From the IMG/VR virus record IMGVR_UViG_3300025769_000587, positions 1 through 29,338 of that record: 29,338 nt of DNA. One strand, given 5' to 3'. The DNA comes from a virus. This document shows, piece by piece, positions 6,979-13,575 of the stretch. Each line of letters opens with the position of its first letter. Position 1 is the stretch's first letter. The notes beneath the pieces are model-generated. The model had not been told where the DNA came from and ran no database searches. It worked only from the letters and a program-made list of their open reading frames with translations. Made by a program: the position numbers and the translations under genes.

Positions 6979-7272
6979 ATGGCTATAACAAAACAAGATT
7001 TGATTAATTCATGGGTCGATTGTGTTGTCGATGAAATGAAGACTGTTCGCAAGCTTAACGAGTACACGCGAGCGGAGTCAGACGGCACATACAACGTTCG
7101 GTCTAGCACGCCGTTGTGGGGTTCGTACTGGACATTGCGTCGATTGACTGGGCCTCTTTCATACAAAGATGCTTGTGCTGTTGAGGTTGCGATGGACACG
7201 TTCTTGAATCAATACTGTTCGGCTATTGCGTTGACTGATTTGTCAACGGATGAGGATGAATACAATGATTGA
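6979..7272 (+). CDS. small early protein, unknown
   Basis: A 97-residue protein starting MAITKQDLINSWVDCVVDEM and ending acidic (STDEDEYND). Helical N terminus, one aromatic-rich segment (PLWGSYWTLRRL). No motif recognised. The ATG at 6979 follows GGAGGATTAGTG, an excellent ribosome site right behind palindrome copy 3. The next gene's ATG lies inside its last codons. Confidence 0.7.
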   Translation: MAITKQDLINSWVDCVVDEMKTVRKLNEYTRAESDGTYNVRSSTPLWGSYWTLRRLTGPLSYKDACAVEVAMDTFLNQYCSAIALTDLSTDEDEYND

Positions 7273-7384
7273 TATGGACATGTTGTTCGGGACGGTGGCG
7301 GTTATCGCCATCGTTTCTTTATACTTTGGCATCGCAAGTTGCCTCTTTGAAAAACTATTTAATAAATTCTTTGACGAGGAATAA
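7265..7384 (+). CDS. 39-residue single-span membrane peptide
   Basis: The ATG at 7265 lies within the end of the previous gene. The product begins MIDMDMLFGTVAVIAIVSLYF: a short acidic head, one hydrophobic span (about residues 7-27) and a charged C terminus (EKLFNKFFDEE). Small early membrane peptides are common in phages, but this one is not recognised. Confidence 0.5.
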   Translation: MIDMDMLFGTVAVIAIVSLYFGIASCLFEKLFNKFFDEE

Positions 7385-7388
7385 TACT

Positions 7389-8018
7389 ATGTTTAAGTCA
7401 CACAACCCAATCATTAATGAATACATGCAGTCTAATCATGAGCAAATGAGCATGGGTATTATGTTTGTTGTGCTATCTGTGAAGACTCCGTTTCACACAT
7501 TGAAAACACAAATGGATGACTACAAGGTTAACGGCGTTAACTCACAGTATGTTTGGGGATTCAAGAAAGATACCCATAACTACTTGCAAGACTACGGTCA
7601 AGAGTTATACGATGACCTCATGCAACTGTGGACTACACCAAAGAAAAATCTGGGTGGAACACAAGACACCAAGGATGCCGCCATGCTGATGCGGTTAGTG
7701 CAAGTGCCGGGACTTGGTGCGGTCAAAGCAGGATTTGTGATGCAAATGATGTTCGGTCGAGTTGGTTGTATGGATGTTCATAACTTGCGGCGGTATCGTA
7801 AGGTTGACCCTAAAGACTTTACCTTTGCACCAACAGCAAAAGACTTGACTAAGTTCAAGAAGTTGGTAACATATGTTGGTCTGTGTAAGGAGAACCGCAG
7901 TACTGCAAAGCTATGGGATTCGTGGTGCGAGCAGTTAGTGTGGAAGCCTTGCAATCGTGGTCGCTTTGCTGATGGTAATGCGGTATCTGAGTTTCATGTC
8001 ACGGCGTTACTCGGTTAA
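7389..8018 (+). CDS. HhH-GPD-like protein (possible DNA glycosylase)
   Basis: A 209-residue protein with a GAGGAA ribosome site before its ATG. Residues 102-136 resemble the helix-hairpin-helix and catalytic loop of the EndoIII/MutY/OGG1 superfamily: LVQVPGLGAVKAG (compare LPGxGxxTA) followed by MDVHNLRR (compare VDTHxxRV), with Asp129 at the catalytic Asp position. The place of the Lys used by bifunctional lyases is held by Val, with Lys one residue later. No FeS cysteine cluster is evident. It could remove damaged or modified bases from host or phage DNA; that is inference from a short motif. Palindrome copy 4 encodes VNGVN at residues 47-51, and its stop codon lies in copy 5. Confidence 0.55.
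   Translation: MFKSHNPIINEYMQSNHEQMSMGIMFVVLSVKTPFHTLKTQMDDYKVNGVNSQYVWGFKKDTHNYLQDYGQELYDDLMQLWTTPKKNLGGTQDTKDAAMLMRLVQVPGLGAVKAGFVMQMMFGRVGCMDVHNLRRYRKVDPKDFTFAPTAKDLTKFKKLVTYVGLCKENRSTAKLWDSWCEQLVWKPCNRGRFADGNAVSEFHVTALLG
7526..7542. repeat. 17-bp palindrome, copy 4
   Basis: GGTTAACGSCGTTAACC with central G and T as the last base. Inside the HhH-GPD-like gene, read as VNGVN. Confidence 0.88.
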
Positions 8019-8029
8019 CGCCATTAACC
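8013..8029. repeat. 17-bp palindrome, copy 5
   Basis: One internal change (A for G at 8023). It supplies the TAA stop of the HhH-GPD-like gene and ends 14 bases before the next ATG. A partial half-copy, ACGGCGTTAC, sits just upstream at 8001-8010. Confidence 0.85.
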
Positions 8030-8043
8030 TTTGGAGATTGGTG

Positions 8044-8214
8044 ATGACATTTCAATATGATGGGCTTGTAAGCCTTGAGATAGGTGCAGGCATGATCCTG
8101 ACAGATCGTGAATGTATGGCTCTGTTCGATGCAATTGCAGACCATTTGCGTGAGTTAGGTTATGAGCCTGATGGGTTTAGTGTTAAGCTTAAAGTTGACC
8201 TACTGGAGAAATAG
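8044..8214 (+). CDS. small early protein, unknown
   Basis: A 56-residue protein starting MTFQYDGLVSLEIGAG with a helical middle (DRECMALFDAIADHLRELGY) and a beta-like end (FSVKLKVDLLEK). A GGAG site follows palindrome copy 5 directly. No family recognised. Confidence 0.6.
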   Translation: MTFQYDGLVSLEIGAGMILTDRECMALFDAIADHLRELGYEPDGFSVKLKVDLLEK

Positions 8215-8216
8215 TA

Positions 8217-8579
8217 ATGAAAGGTGTATTAGTAGATCCTTACAAGAAGGAAATCAAGAACGTTGAGGTAGAAGATTGGCGTGACATTCGTCGGTTGCTA
8301 CAATGTGAAGTGTTCAGCAGTGGTGGCTATGACGAGGGCGGTGACGCAATCTATGTCAACGATGAAGGTTTGTATACAGAAAGCATGTTCTGGTACGCGC
8401 CTGATGTATACCCTGATCCGTATGCGGGACGTGTGCTATTCTTAGGTATCAATCGAGCAAATGGTGAATCACAAGATGCTTGGTTAGATGCAGAAGATGT
8501 TGCAGACTACGATGCAAAGTTCATGACCCGTGATGAGGTCGAGGGTATGTATAGTCAGTGTAGTCAATACTATGGATAA
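8217..8579 (+). CDS. acidic early protein, unknown
   Basis: A 120-residue, strongly acidic protein, MKGVLVDPYKKEIKNVEVED..., with repeated Asp/Glu and Tyr. A GGAG ribosome site overlaps the end of the previous gene. The acid-rich, single-domain look is seen in DNA-mimic proteins, but also in many ordinary phage proteins; no specific function is claimed. Confidence 0.6.
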   Translation: MKGVLVDPYKKEIKNVEVEDWRDIRRLLQCEVFSSGGYDEGGDAIYVNDEGLYTESMFWYAPDVYPDPYAGRVLFLGINRANGESQDAWLDAEDVADYDAKFMTRDEVEGMYSQCSQYYG

Positions 8580-8670
8580 GTGTTGTCGTTGTGGCAACCG
8601 TGCAGATGTGGTAGAGCGCGATGCGTTCTACTACTGCGCATTGTGTTGGTTAAAGAGGTATAAGAAATGA
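8572..8670 (+). CDS. 32-residue zinc-knuckle peptide
   Basis: The ATG at 8572 overlaps the end of the acidic gene, and the stop overlaps the next ATG as ATGA. The product starts MDKCCRCGN and has a second pair, CALC, a minimal CxxC...CxxC zinc site. Tight coupling on both sides supports expression. Confidence 0.55.
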   Translation: MDKCCRCGNRADVVERDAFYYCALCWLKRYKK

Positions 8671-8954
8671 GTATGTTTACAGATGGACAGGAGTATACAT
8701 GTACTCACTGGTGGTATGACTCAGATGACAATGACTACGAGATCACTGCGATCTGGAAGTTTGAAAGAGGGTATGACATACCTGACTCATGGCATCTACA
8801 AGATGTTGAGTTCGATCCAGTTGCGTCTCGTATATTAGCTAACAATCATGCTGATGAGATACTGTCAGGTTGTATAAACGGTGGATCTGTATGGTGTGAC
8901 ATCGAACGCCAAGGTCCAGATGAGATAGGTTTAACAGAGGTAGATTACTCATGA
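8667..8954 (+). CDS. acidic early protein, unknown
   Basis: A 95-residue protein, MSMFTDGQEYTCTHWWYDSD..., rich in Asp, Trp and Tyr, with an AGAGG ribosome site inside the preceding small gene. No motif is recognised. Its acid-rich composition resembles the 120-residue protein two genes upstream. Confidence 0.58.
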   Translation: MSMFTDGQEYTCTHWWYDSDDNDYEITAIWKFERGYDIPDSWHLQDVEFDPVASRILANNHADEILSGCINGGSVWCDIERQGPDEIGLTEVDYS

Positions 8955-8991
8955 TTTGGTTTTCAAAAGACTGCAAGGAGGGATTAATGTA

Positions 8992-9273
8992 ATGGGAATG
9001 ACTGCTTGGTCAGAAGAACATATTACGATCATGCGCAAGATGTTAGCAGAGGGTAAAAGCTCTGCTGATATTGGTAAAGCAATTGGACGTAAAGCATCAA
9101 GTGTTCGTGCGTATGTAAACCGCAACAAACAATTATTGAAACTGTATTGCGGTGAGATCCGTGGAAGACCTAAGCATGGTATGCCTAGATATGACAAGAC
9201 GGAATTTGAAAAGCAATGGTCTGGCTGTGTGCCATATCTCCATTGGTCTATCACTAAACCTTGGAAGCTATGA
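8992..9273 (+). CDS. HTH protein, GcrA/SANT-like DNA-binding regulator
   Basis: A 93-residue protein whose first half, AWSEEHITIMRKMLAEG then SSADIGKAIGRKASSVRAY, has the layout of a GcrA-type or Myb/SANT-like helix-turn-helix: W-S-E-E start, then a recognition helix near residues 35-45. GcrA proteins in Alphaproteobacteria act with sigma-70 at methylated GANTC sites. The C-terminal half is basic and aromatic. I placed the start at 8992, ten bases after AAGGAGG; an ATG at 8987 stops at once. It is the best candidate in the window for a transcription switch or for binding the 17-bp palindrome, both inferred. Confidence 0.55.
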   Translation: MGMTAWSEEHITIMRKMLAEGKSSADIGKAIGRKASSVRAYVNRNKQLLKLYCGEIRGRPKHGMPRYDKTEFEKQWSGCVPYLHWSITKPWKL

Positions 9274-9365
9274 TGCACAGAATCAGAACTATGTTACTTT
9301 TCTATGTTATCCTTATCGCGGTATGTTTATACTTAAGGAGTACATATGAGATGCCTCAGTTGTAA
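9270..9365 (+). CDS. 31-residue membrane peptide
   Basis: The ATG at 9270 overlaps the preceding stop (ATGA). The product starts MMHRIRTMLLFYVILIAVCL: a short basic head and one hydrophobic span, about residues 8-22. It overlaps the start of the next zinc-ribbon gene. Unknown function. Confidence 0.4.
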   Translation: MMHRIRTMLLFYVILIAVCLYLRSTYEMPQL

Positions 9366-9534
9366 TACCGCACTCAATGAGTTTGAATCTACACGCAAAT
9401 ATGCTGAGTCAGGAGAGTTTGTTGACCTGTGTAACTTTTGTTTCAAAGAGATCAGTGGATCTGTTGCAGTAAAAGAGCGTATGGATTTATTTAATATTTC
9501 TGACGAAATCGCAGACATGGAGGAAGATCTGTGA
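9346..9534 (+). CDS. small zinc-ribbon protein
   Basis: A 62-residue protein with CLSC at residues 3-6 and CNFC at 29-32, a CxxC-CxxC zinc ribbon, then an acidic helix ending EIADMEEDL. AAGGAG precedes the ATG. Closely similar small proteins occur in T7-like marine phages; the function is unknown. Confidence 0.65.
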   Translation: MRCLSCNTALNEFESTRKYAESGEFVDLCNFCFKEISGSVAVKERMDLFNISDEIADMEEDL

Positions 9535-9540
9535 TATAAT
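9512..9540 (+). promoter_or_regulatory. extended -10 promoter ahead of the replication genes
   Basis: CAGACA (9512-9517, 4 of 6), a 17-base spacer, TG one base before the -10, and TATAAT (9535-9540). The start is expected near 9547, just before a long inverted repeat. It would drive the 78-residue gene and the primase-helicase. Confidence 0.6.
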
Positions 9541-9554
9541 ACTCTCTATAGATC

Positions 9555-9585
9555 GTAAGAGATAGTTATTATAATTATCTCTTAC
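9555..9585. repeat. perfect 10-bp inverted repeat in the 5' leader
   Basis: GTAAGAGATA (9555-9564) pairs with TATCTCTTAC (9576-9585), and the inner bases extend the stem, leaving about a three-base loop. No T-run follows, so it is not a classic terminator. It may stabilise or mark the transcript, for example as an RNase III-type site, or be a protein-binding operator. Confidence 0.6.
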
Positions 9586-9608
9586 AATTACTTAGAAGGA
9601 CTATATAG

Positions 9609-9845
9609 ATGAATGATCTAAATATACCTATAGATGATTTTACTCTTGCGATGGAAGAGCACAACGCACATATAGTACTGACTGATTGTTGTGAAATGAT
9701 TTACAAACACGGTCTATTGCGTGTGCTAGAATCTCTTGCGGATTACTGTTGTGATCCAAAAGAATCATATGCACTCAGTATGTTGAGTAAAATGTACAAG
9801 GAGAACGAGATTGCCTTTTGTAAAGATGCACCTACCATGCAATGA
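9609..9845 (+). CDS. small protein before the primase, unknown
   Basis: A 78-residue acidic helical protein, MNDLNIPIDDFTLAMEEH..., with CC pairs (DCCEM, DYCCD). AAGGA precedes the ATG. Its end overlaps the start of the primase-helicase, suggesting coupled translation. No family recognised. Confidence 0.6.
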   Translation: MNDLNIPIDDFTLAMEEHNAHIVLTDCCEMIYKHGLLRVLESLADYCCDPKESYALSMLSKMYKENEIAFCKDAPTMQ

Positions 9846-11424
9846 TTGCGGATCAAGCGATGCTCTTGCAATGAACGATGACGGGTGGACTCATTGCTTC
9901 TCTTGTGAGGCACGTAGACCGCCTACAACAGACGTTAACGGCGTTAACCATGACGAGGTACTAATGCACGCAACAACACACGACAGCAAGCCTGTGCTTG
10001 CATGGGACAATCAGAGTTTATACAAGACGATTATCAGTCGAGGTATCAGCAGTGAGACAGCGAAAGCTTACAAGTGTATGCATGACTCACTTGACTCCAC
10101 GACTGGATTCGCATACACAGATGACAAGGGCAATGTCATAGCTGAGAAGGTACGCTCTGCTGATAAGAAGTTCTTTGTTAATGGCAACTGGAAAGACGCA
10201 CAGCTATATGGTCAGCATCTCTTCAGCAAGGGCGGTAAGTACGTCACCATTGTCGAGGGTGAGTTCGATGCGATGGCGGCATACCAGATGCTTGGGTCTA
10301 AGTATCCGGTGGTTTCTATCCGCAATGGTGCAAGCTCTGCCGCCAAAGATATACGCAAGCACTATGAATGGATCGATTCCTTTGACAACGTGGTTATCTG
10401 CTTTGACGCAGACGAGCCGGGACAGAAGGCGGCATCACAGGTTGCTGAGATGTTCGGAGCTAAAGCAAAAGTGTATCGACATCTTGATGGCATGAAAGAT
10501 GCGTGCGACTACCTGTGCAACAAAAAGATGAAGGAGTTTACTGACAAGTGGTGGTCAGCAGAACAGCATGTCCCTGATGGTATTGTTGTCGGTAGTAGTC
10601 TATACGATGATGTGATGAAGCCGTTAGCTCCTGCTGACTGTGACTACCCATTTCAAGGGTTAACGGCGTTAACCTATGGCATCCGTAAAGGCGAGCTTGT
10701 AACTATTACTGCAGGCTCTGGGCTAGGTAAGTCTCAGTTTGTTCGTGAGATTGTCTGGCATATACTGAACAAGACGGATGACAGTCTAGGCTTGATGTTC
10801 TTAGAGGAATCTGTGCGTAAGACAGGTTTATCTTTGATGTCTCTTGCGGCTAACCAACCGTTACATTTACCTGATACAACAGCAACCGTGGAGGAGAAGC
10901 GTGAAGCATTTGATAAAACTCTCGGTACTGACCGTGTTTATCTCTTTGATCATTTCGGTAGTACTAGCGTCGATAACATTGTCAATCGTGTCCGATATCT
11001 TGCCAGAGGTTTGGGGTGTAGTTATATTTTTCTGGATCATATTAGCATCGTGGTATCTGCTCAAGCCAGTGGAGACGAACGAAAAGCTATAGACGAAATC
11101 ATGACGCGACTGCGTATGCTTGTCCAAGAGACTGGTGTAGCTCTGATTGTGGTGTCACATCTCAAGCGTCCTGATACCAAAGGACACGAGGAAGGTGCGG
11201 CTACATCACTGGCACAGCTACGTGGCTCTGGTGCTATAGCTCAGTTATCTGACATGGTGATTGGTCTTGAGCGTAACGGTCAGGCAGAGGATGAGACGGA
11301 GAGGAACACCACAAAGGTTCGTGTACTAAAGAATAGATTCAGCGGTACGACAGGGCCATGTTGTAGTTTGTTATATTCAAAACATACAGGAAGAATGGTA
11401 GAGGTTGAAGAAGAGGAGTTGTAA
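9811..11424 (+). CDS. primase-helicase (T7 gp4-like)
   Basis: A 537-residue replication protein. An N-terminal zinc site (C10, C13, C29, C32) is followed by a TOPRIM primase core with E149 in VTIVEGEFD and D199/D201 in VICFDADEPGQ, then a RecA-like helicase with Walker A GSGLGKS (302-308) and a Walker B-like YIFLDH. It unwinds DNA and makes primers at the fork. Two starts are possible: TTG at 9811 with AAGGAG seven bases upstream (chosen), or ATG at 9826 without a clear site; both keep the zinc domain. Palindromes 6 and 7 lie inside, read as VNGVN and LTALT. The stop overlaps the polymerase start as TAATG. Confidence 0.93.
   Translation: MPFVKMHLPCNDCGSSDALAMNDDGWTHCFSCEARRPPTTDVNGVNHDEVLMHATTHDSKPVLAWDNQSLYKTIISRGISSETAKAYKCMHDSLDSTTGFAYTDDKGNVIAEKVRSADKKFFVNGNWKDAQLYGQHLFSKGGKYVTIVEGEFDAMAAYQMLGSKYPVVSIRNGASSAAKDIRKHYEWIDSFDNVVICFDADEPGQKAASQVAEMFGAKAKVYRHLDGMKDACDYLCNKKMKEFTDKWWSAEQHVPDGIVVGSSLYDDVMKPLAPADCDYPFQGLTALTYGIRKGELVTITAGSGLGKSQFVREIVWHILNKTDDSLGLMFLEESVRKTGLSLMSLAANQPLHLPDTTATVEEKREAFDKTLGTDRVYLFDHFGSTSVDNIVNRVRYLARGLGCSYIFLDHISIVVSAQASGDERKAIDEIMTRLRMLVQETGVALIVVSHLKRPDTKGHEEGAATSLAQLRGSGAIAQLSDMVIGLERNGQAEDETERNTTKVRVLKNRFSGTTGPCCSLLYSKHTGRMVEVEEEEL
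9933..9949. repeat. 17-bp palindrome, copy 6
   Basis: GGTTAACGSCGTTAACC with C at the first base and central G. In the linker after the primase zinc domain, read as VNGVN. Confidence 0.87.
10658..10674. repeat. 17-bp palindrome, copy 7
   Basis: Exact match with central G, followed by TATG as at copy 1. Here it is read in a different frame, as LTALT, just before the helicase domain. Confidence 0.9.
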
Positions 11425-13070
11425 TGCGCATAGGTAATAAGAAAGTACTGGTCTTAGATATTGAGACCAACCTAGCGCACGATACAATATGGTGCTGTGT
11501 GGTTAACTACGAGGATCATACTACTGTGTACACTACACCACAGTATTTACAGTATTACATTGATGATGCTGACATCGTAGTAGGCCACAACATCATAGGG
11601 TTTGACGGGCCAGTGTTGTCACGGCTTTGGGGAGTAACGATTCCCCTCTCTAAAGTTCGTGACACATTGGTGATGTCAAGGTTATGGAATCCACAACTGG
11701 AGGGTGGGCATAGCCTGCGTGCATGGGGTGAAAGACTTGGTGATTACAAAGATGAGTTCACTGACTTTGACGGCGGCTTGACAGATGAGATGATTAATTA
11801 TTGTCGTCAAGATGTACATGTCACTGGATTACTCTTTCACAAACTTCAACTAGAGTTGCGTGAGTATGGTAAAAGTGTTGAGCTTGAGCACAAGATTGCT
11901 CTGATTATGAAGAGGCAAGAGGACAATGGATTTAAACTTAATGTACCGGAAGCTGTCTTGCTACTGGCTCAACTTAAAGATCGCATGTCTTTTATTACTG
12001 ACCAGATGCAAACTGTATTCCCTCCTATTGTGGAAGAACGTTGGTCAGAGAAAACAGGCAAGAGACTCAAGGACAAGGTTACCGTATTCAATGTGGGGTC
12101 AAGGCAACAGATCGCAGAAAGGTTGCAGAGCATTGGTGTTAAGTTTACTAAGACGACTGAGAAAGGCAGTATCATAGTTGACGAGACCACACTCAAGTCT
12201 ATTGACAAACCAGAAGCACAACTGATTGCTGAGTATCTAATGATACAGAAACGTGTAGGGTTGATTGAGTCATGGCTTGATAGTGTCAAGGATGATGAGC
12301 GCGTACACGGCAGAGTGATTACCAACGGTGCTGTGACTGGACGTATGACACACCAGAAACCAAACATGGGACAGATCCCTAGTGTCAACAGTGAGTATGG
12401 TGACGACTGTCGTAAGTTGTGGACTGTTGAGGAAGGTAATGTTCTCGTTGGTACTGATCTGTCTGGTATCGAACTACGTTGTCTATCGCATTATATGCAA
12501 GACGCAGAATGGCAAGAGGAATTATTGAATGGAGATATCCATCAGAAGAACGCAGATGCCGCAGGCATTACGAGACCGCAGGCTAAGACTCTCATCTATG
12601 CAACCCTTTACGGTGCAGGACCCGCAAAGATTGGTAGTATTGTCGGGGGAGGTGCGCGTGAAGGGCAAGAGGTGTTGTCGCGCTTTTATGCTAACACCCC
12701 TGCGCTATCAAGACTTATGGAAAAAGTTAAGAAAGTGGCGAGCAAAGGGTACGTGTCTGGGTTGGATGGTAGAAGGATCATTGTTAGATCTGAGCATGCC
12801 GCACTCAACAGCCTCCTTCAAGGTTGCGGGGCTATCATTGCAAAGCAGTGGTGTATTGAAGCGCACAAAAGATTTAAAAGATTTCGATTCCCTGTGCAAC
12901 AGGTTGCATTTGTACATGATGAAATTCAAATTGAAACAAAGGAGAAGTATGGCGAACAGGTTGCGTCAATCATGGTTGACTCCGCAAGAACAGCAGGGAT
13001 TACCTTGGGCTTTCGATGCCCAGTAGATGCAGAGAGTAAGATTGGATGTAATTGGTATGATACACACTGA
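11424..13070 (+). CDS. family A DNA polymerase with 3'-5' exonuclease
   Basis: A 548-residue replicative polymerase, shorter than T7 gp5. The proofreading domain has D12/E14 in VLDIETN, D61 in VGHNIIGFDGP, and Y126/D130 in YCRQD. The polymerase domain has motif A D345 in GTDLSGIELR, motif B R384, K388 and Tyr392 in RPQAKTLIYATLYGAG, and motif C D499/E500 in FVHDEIQIE. Tyr392 corresponds to E. coli Phe762 and T7 Tyr526, a position linked in marine phages to polymerase speed and lytic habit. The gene starts in TAATG overlap with the helicase. Confidence 0.95.
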   Translation: MRIGNKKVLVLDIETNLAHDTIWCCVVNYEDHTTVYTTPQYLQYYIDDADIVVGHNIIGFDGPVLSRLWGVTIPLSKVRDTLVMSRLWNPQLEGGHSLRAWGERLGDYKDEFTDFDGGLTDEMINYCRQDVHVTGLLFHKLQLELREYGKSVELEHKIALIMKRQEDNGFKLNVPEAVLLLAQLKDRMSFITDQMQTVFPPIVEERWSEKTGKRLKDKVTVFNVGSRQQIAERLQSIGVKFTKTTEKGSIIVDETTLKSIDKPEAQLIAEYLMIQKRVGLIESWLDSVKDDERVHGRVITNGAVTGRMTHQKPNMGQIPSVNSEYGDDCRKLWTVEEGNVLVGTDLSGIELRCLSHYMQDAEWQEELLNGDIHQKNADAAGITRPQAKTLIYATLYGAGPAKIGSIVGGGAREGQEVLSRFYANTPALSRLMEKVKKVASKGYVSGLDGRRIIVRSEHAALNSLLQGCGAIIAKQWCIEAHKRFKRFRFPVQQVAFVHDEIQIETKEKYGEQVASIMVDSARTAGITLGFRCPVDAESKIGCNWYDTH

Positions 13071-13089
13071 TACATATTAGTGCTATAAT
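13061..13089 (+). promoter_or_regulatory. extended -10 promoter before the ssDNA-binding gene
   Basis: TGCTATAAT (13081-13089) is a perfect extended -10. The -35 (TACACA, 13061-13066) is weak and overlaps the polymerase stop region. The start is expected near 13096. Confidence 0.55.
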
Positions 13090-13161
13090 ATAGAATATTC
13101 ATAGAGACTATACCTTCTGTCCCTATGTCTAAGAAATGACTCACCTATAGGAGAATGAGTA

Positions 13162-13575
13162 ATGAGTGGAGTATTTAAACTTTCTAATGTCGAGTTGTAT
13201 TGGCCTCATCTTTATGAGCGCAACAAGTTGTCAGGTAAGTTTCAAGTAGATCTGTGTAATTTATCACCAGAACACATTGAAGCCATTGAGCAGTCAGGTG
13301 TTTCTATTAAGTCTAATGACGAGAAGAAACCAGAGCAAGGCTTCTTTGTCACATGTAAATCATCTAAGTATGAGATCAAACCGTATGACAAAAGCGGTGA
13401 TGTGATAGGGCCAGAGGTTCTCGTGGGCAACGGCTCTCGCGCAGATGTTATGGTTAAGCCATACTCTTGGACGAATCCTACAGGCATGAAAGGTATGTCT
13501 CTTGGGATTGTCAAGCTTGTGGTTACTGATCTTCACGAGTATGTTCCAGAAGCTGAGGAAGAAGAGACCTTGTGA
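13162..13575 (+). CDS. ssDNA-binding protein (T7 gp2.5-like)
   Basis: A 137-residue protein, MSGVFKLSNVELYWPHLYER..., with alternating beta-like segments, aromatic and basic residues and a strongly acidic C-terminal tail (EAEEEETL), the hallmark of phage and bacterial ssDNA-binding proteins that recruit polymerase through the tail. Gene order (helicase, polymerase, this gene, exonuclease) supports the role. AGGAG precedes the ATG, within a possible small hairpin. The stop overlaps the exonuclease GTG start. Confidence 0.7.
   Translation: MSGVFKLSNVELYWPHLYERNKLSGKFQVDLCNLSPEHIEAIEQSGVSIKSNDEKKPEQGFFVTCKSSKYEIKPYDKSGDVIGPEVLVGNGSRADVMVKPYSWTNPTGMKGMSLGIVKLVVTDLHEYVPEAEEEETL

Noticed and set aside
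11969-12388. Long antisense frames inside the polymerase and other known genes (also 10844-11092, 12529-13026, 17104-17445)
   Set aside because: They lie in alternative frames of clearly assigned genes, have no ribosome sites of note and no recognisable motifs.
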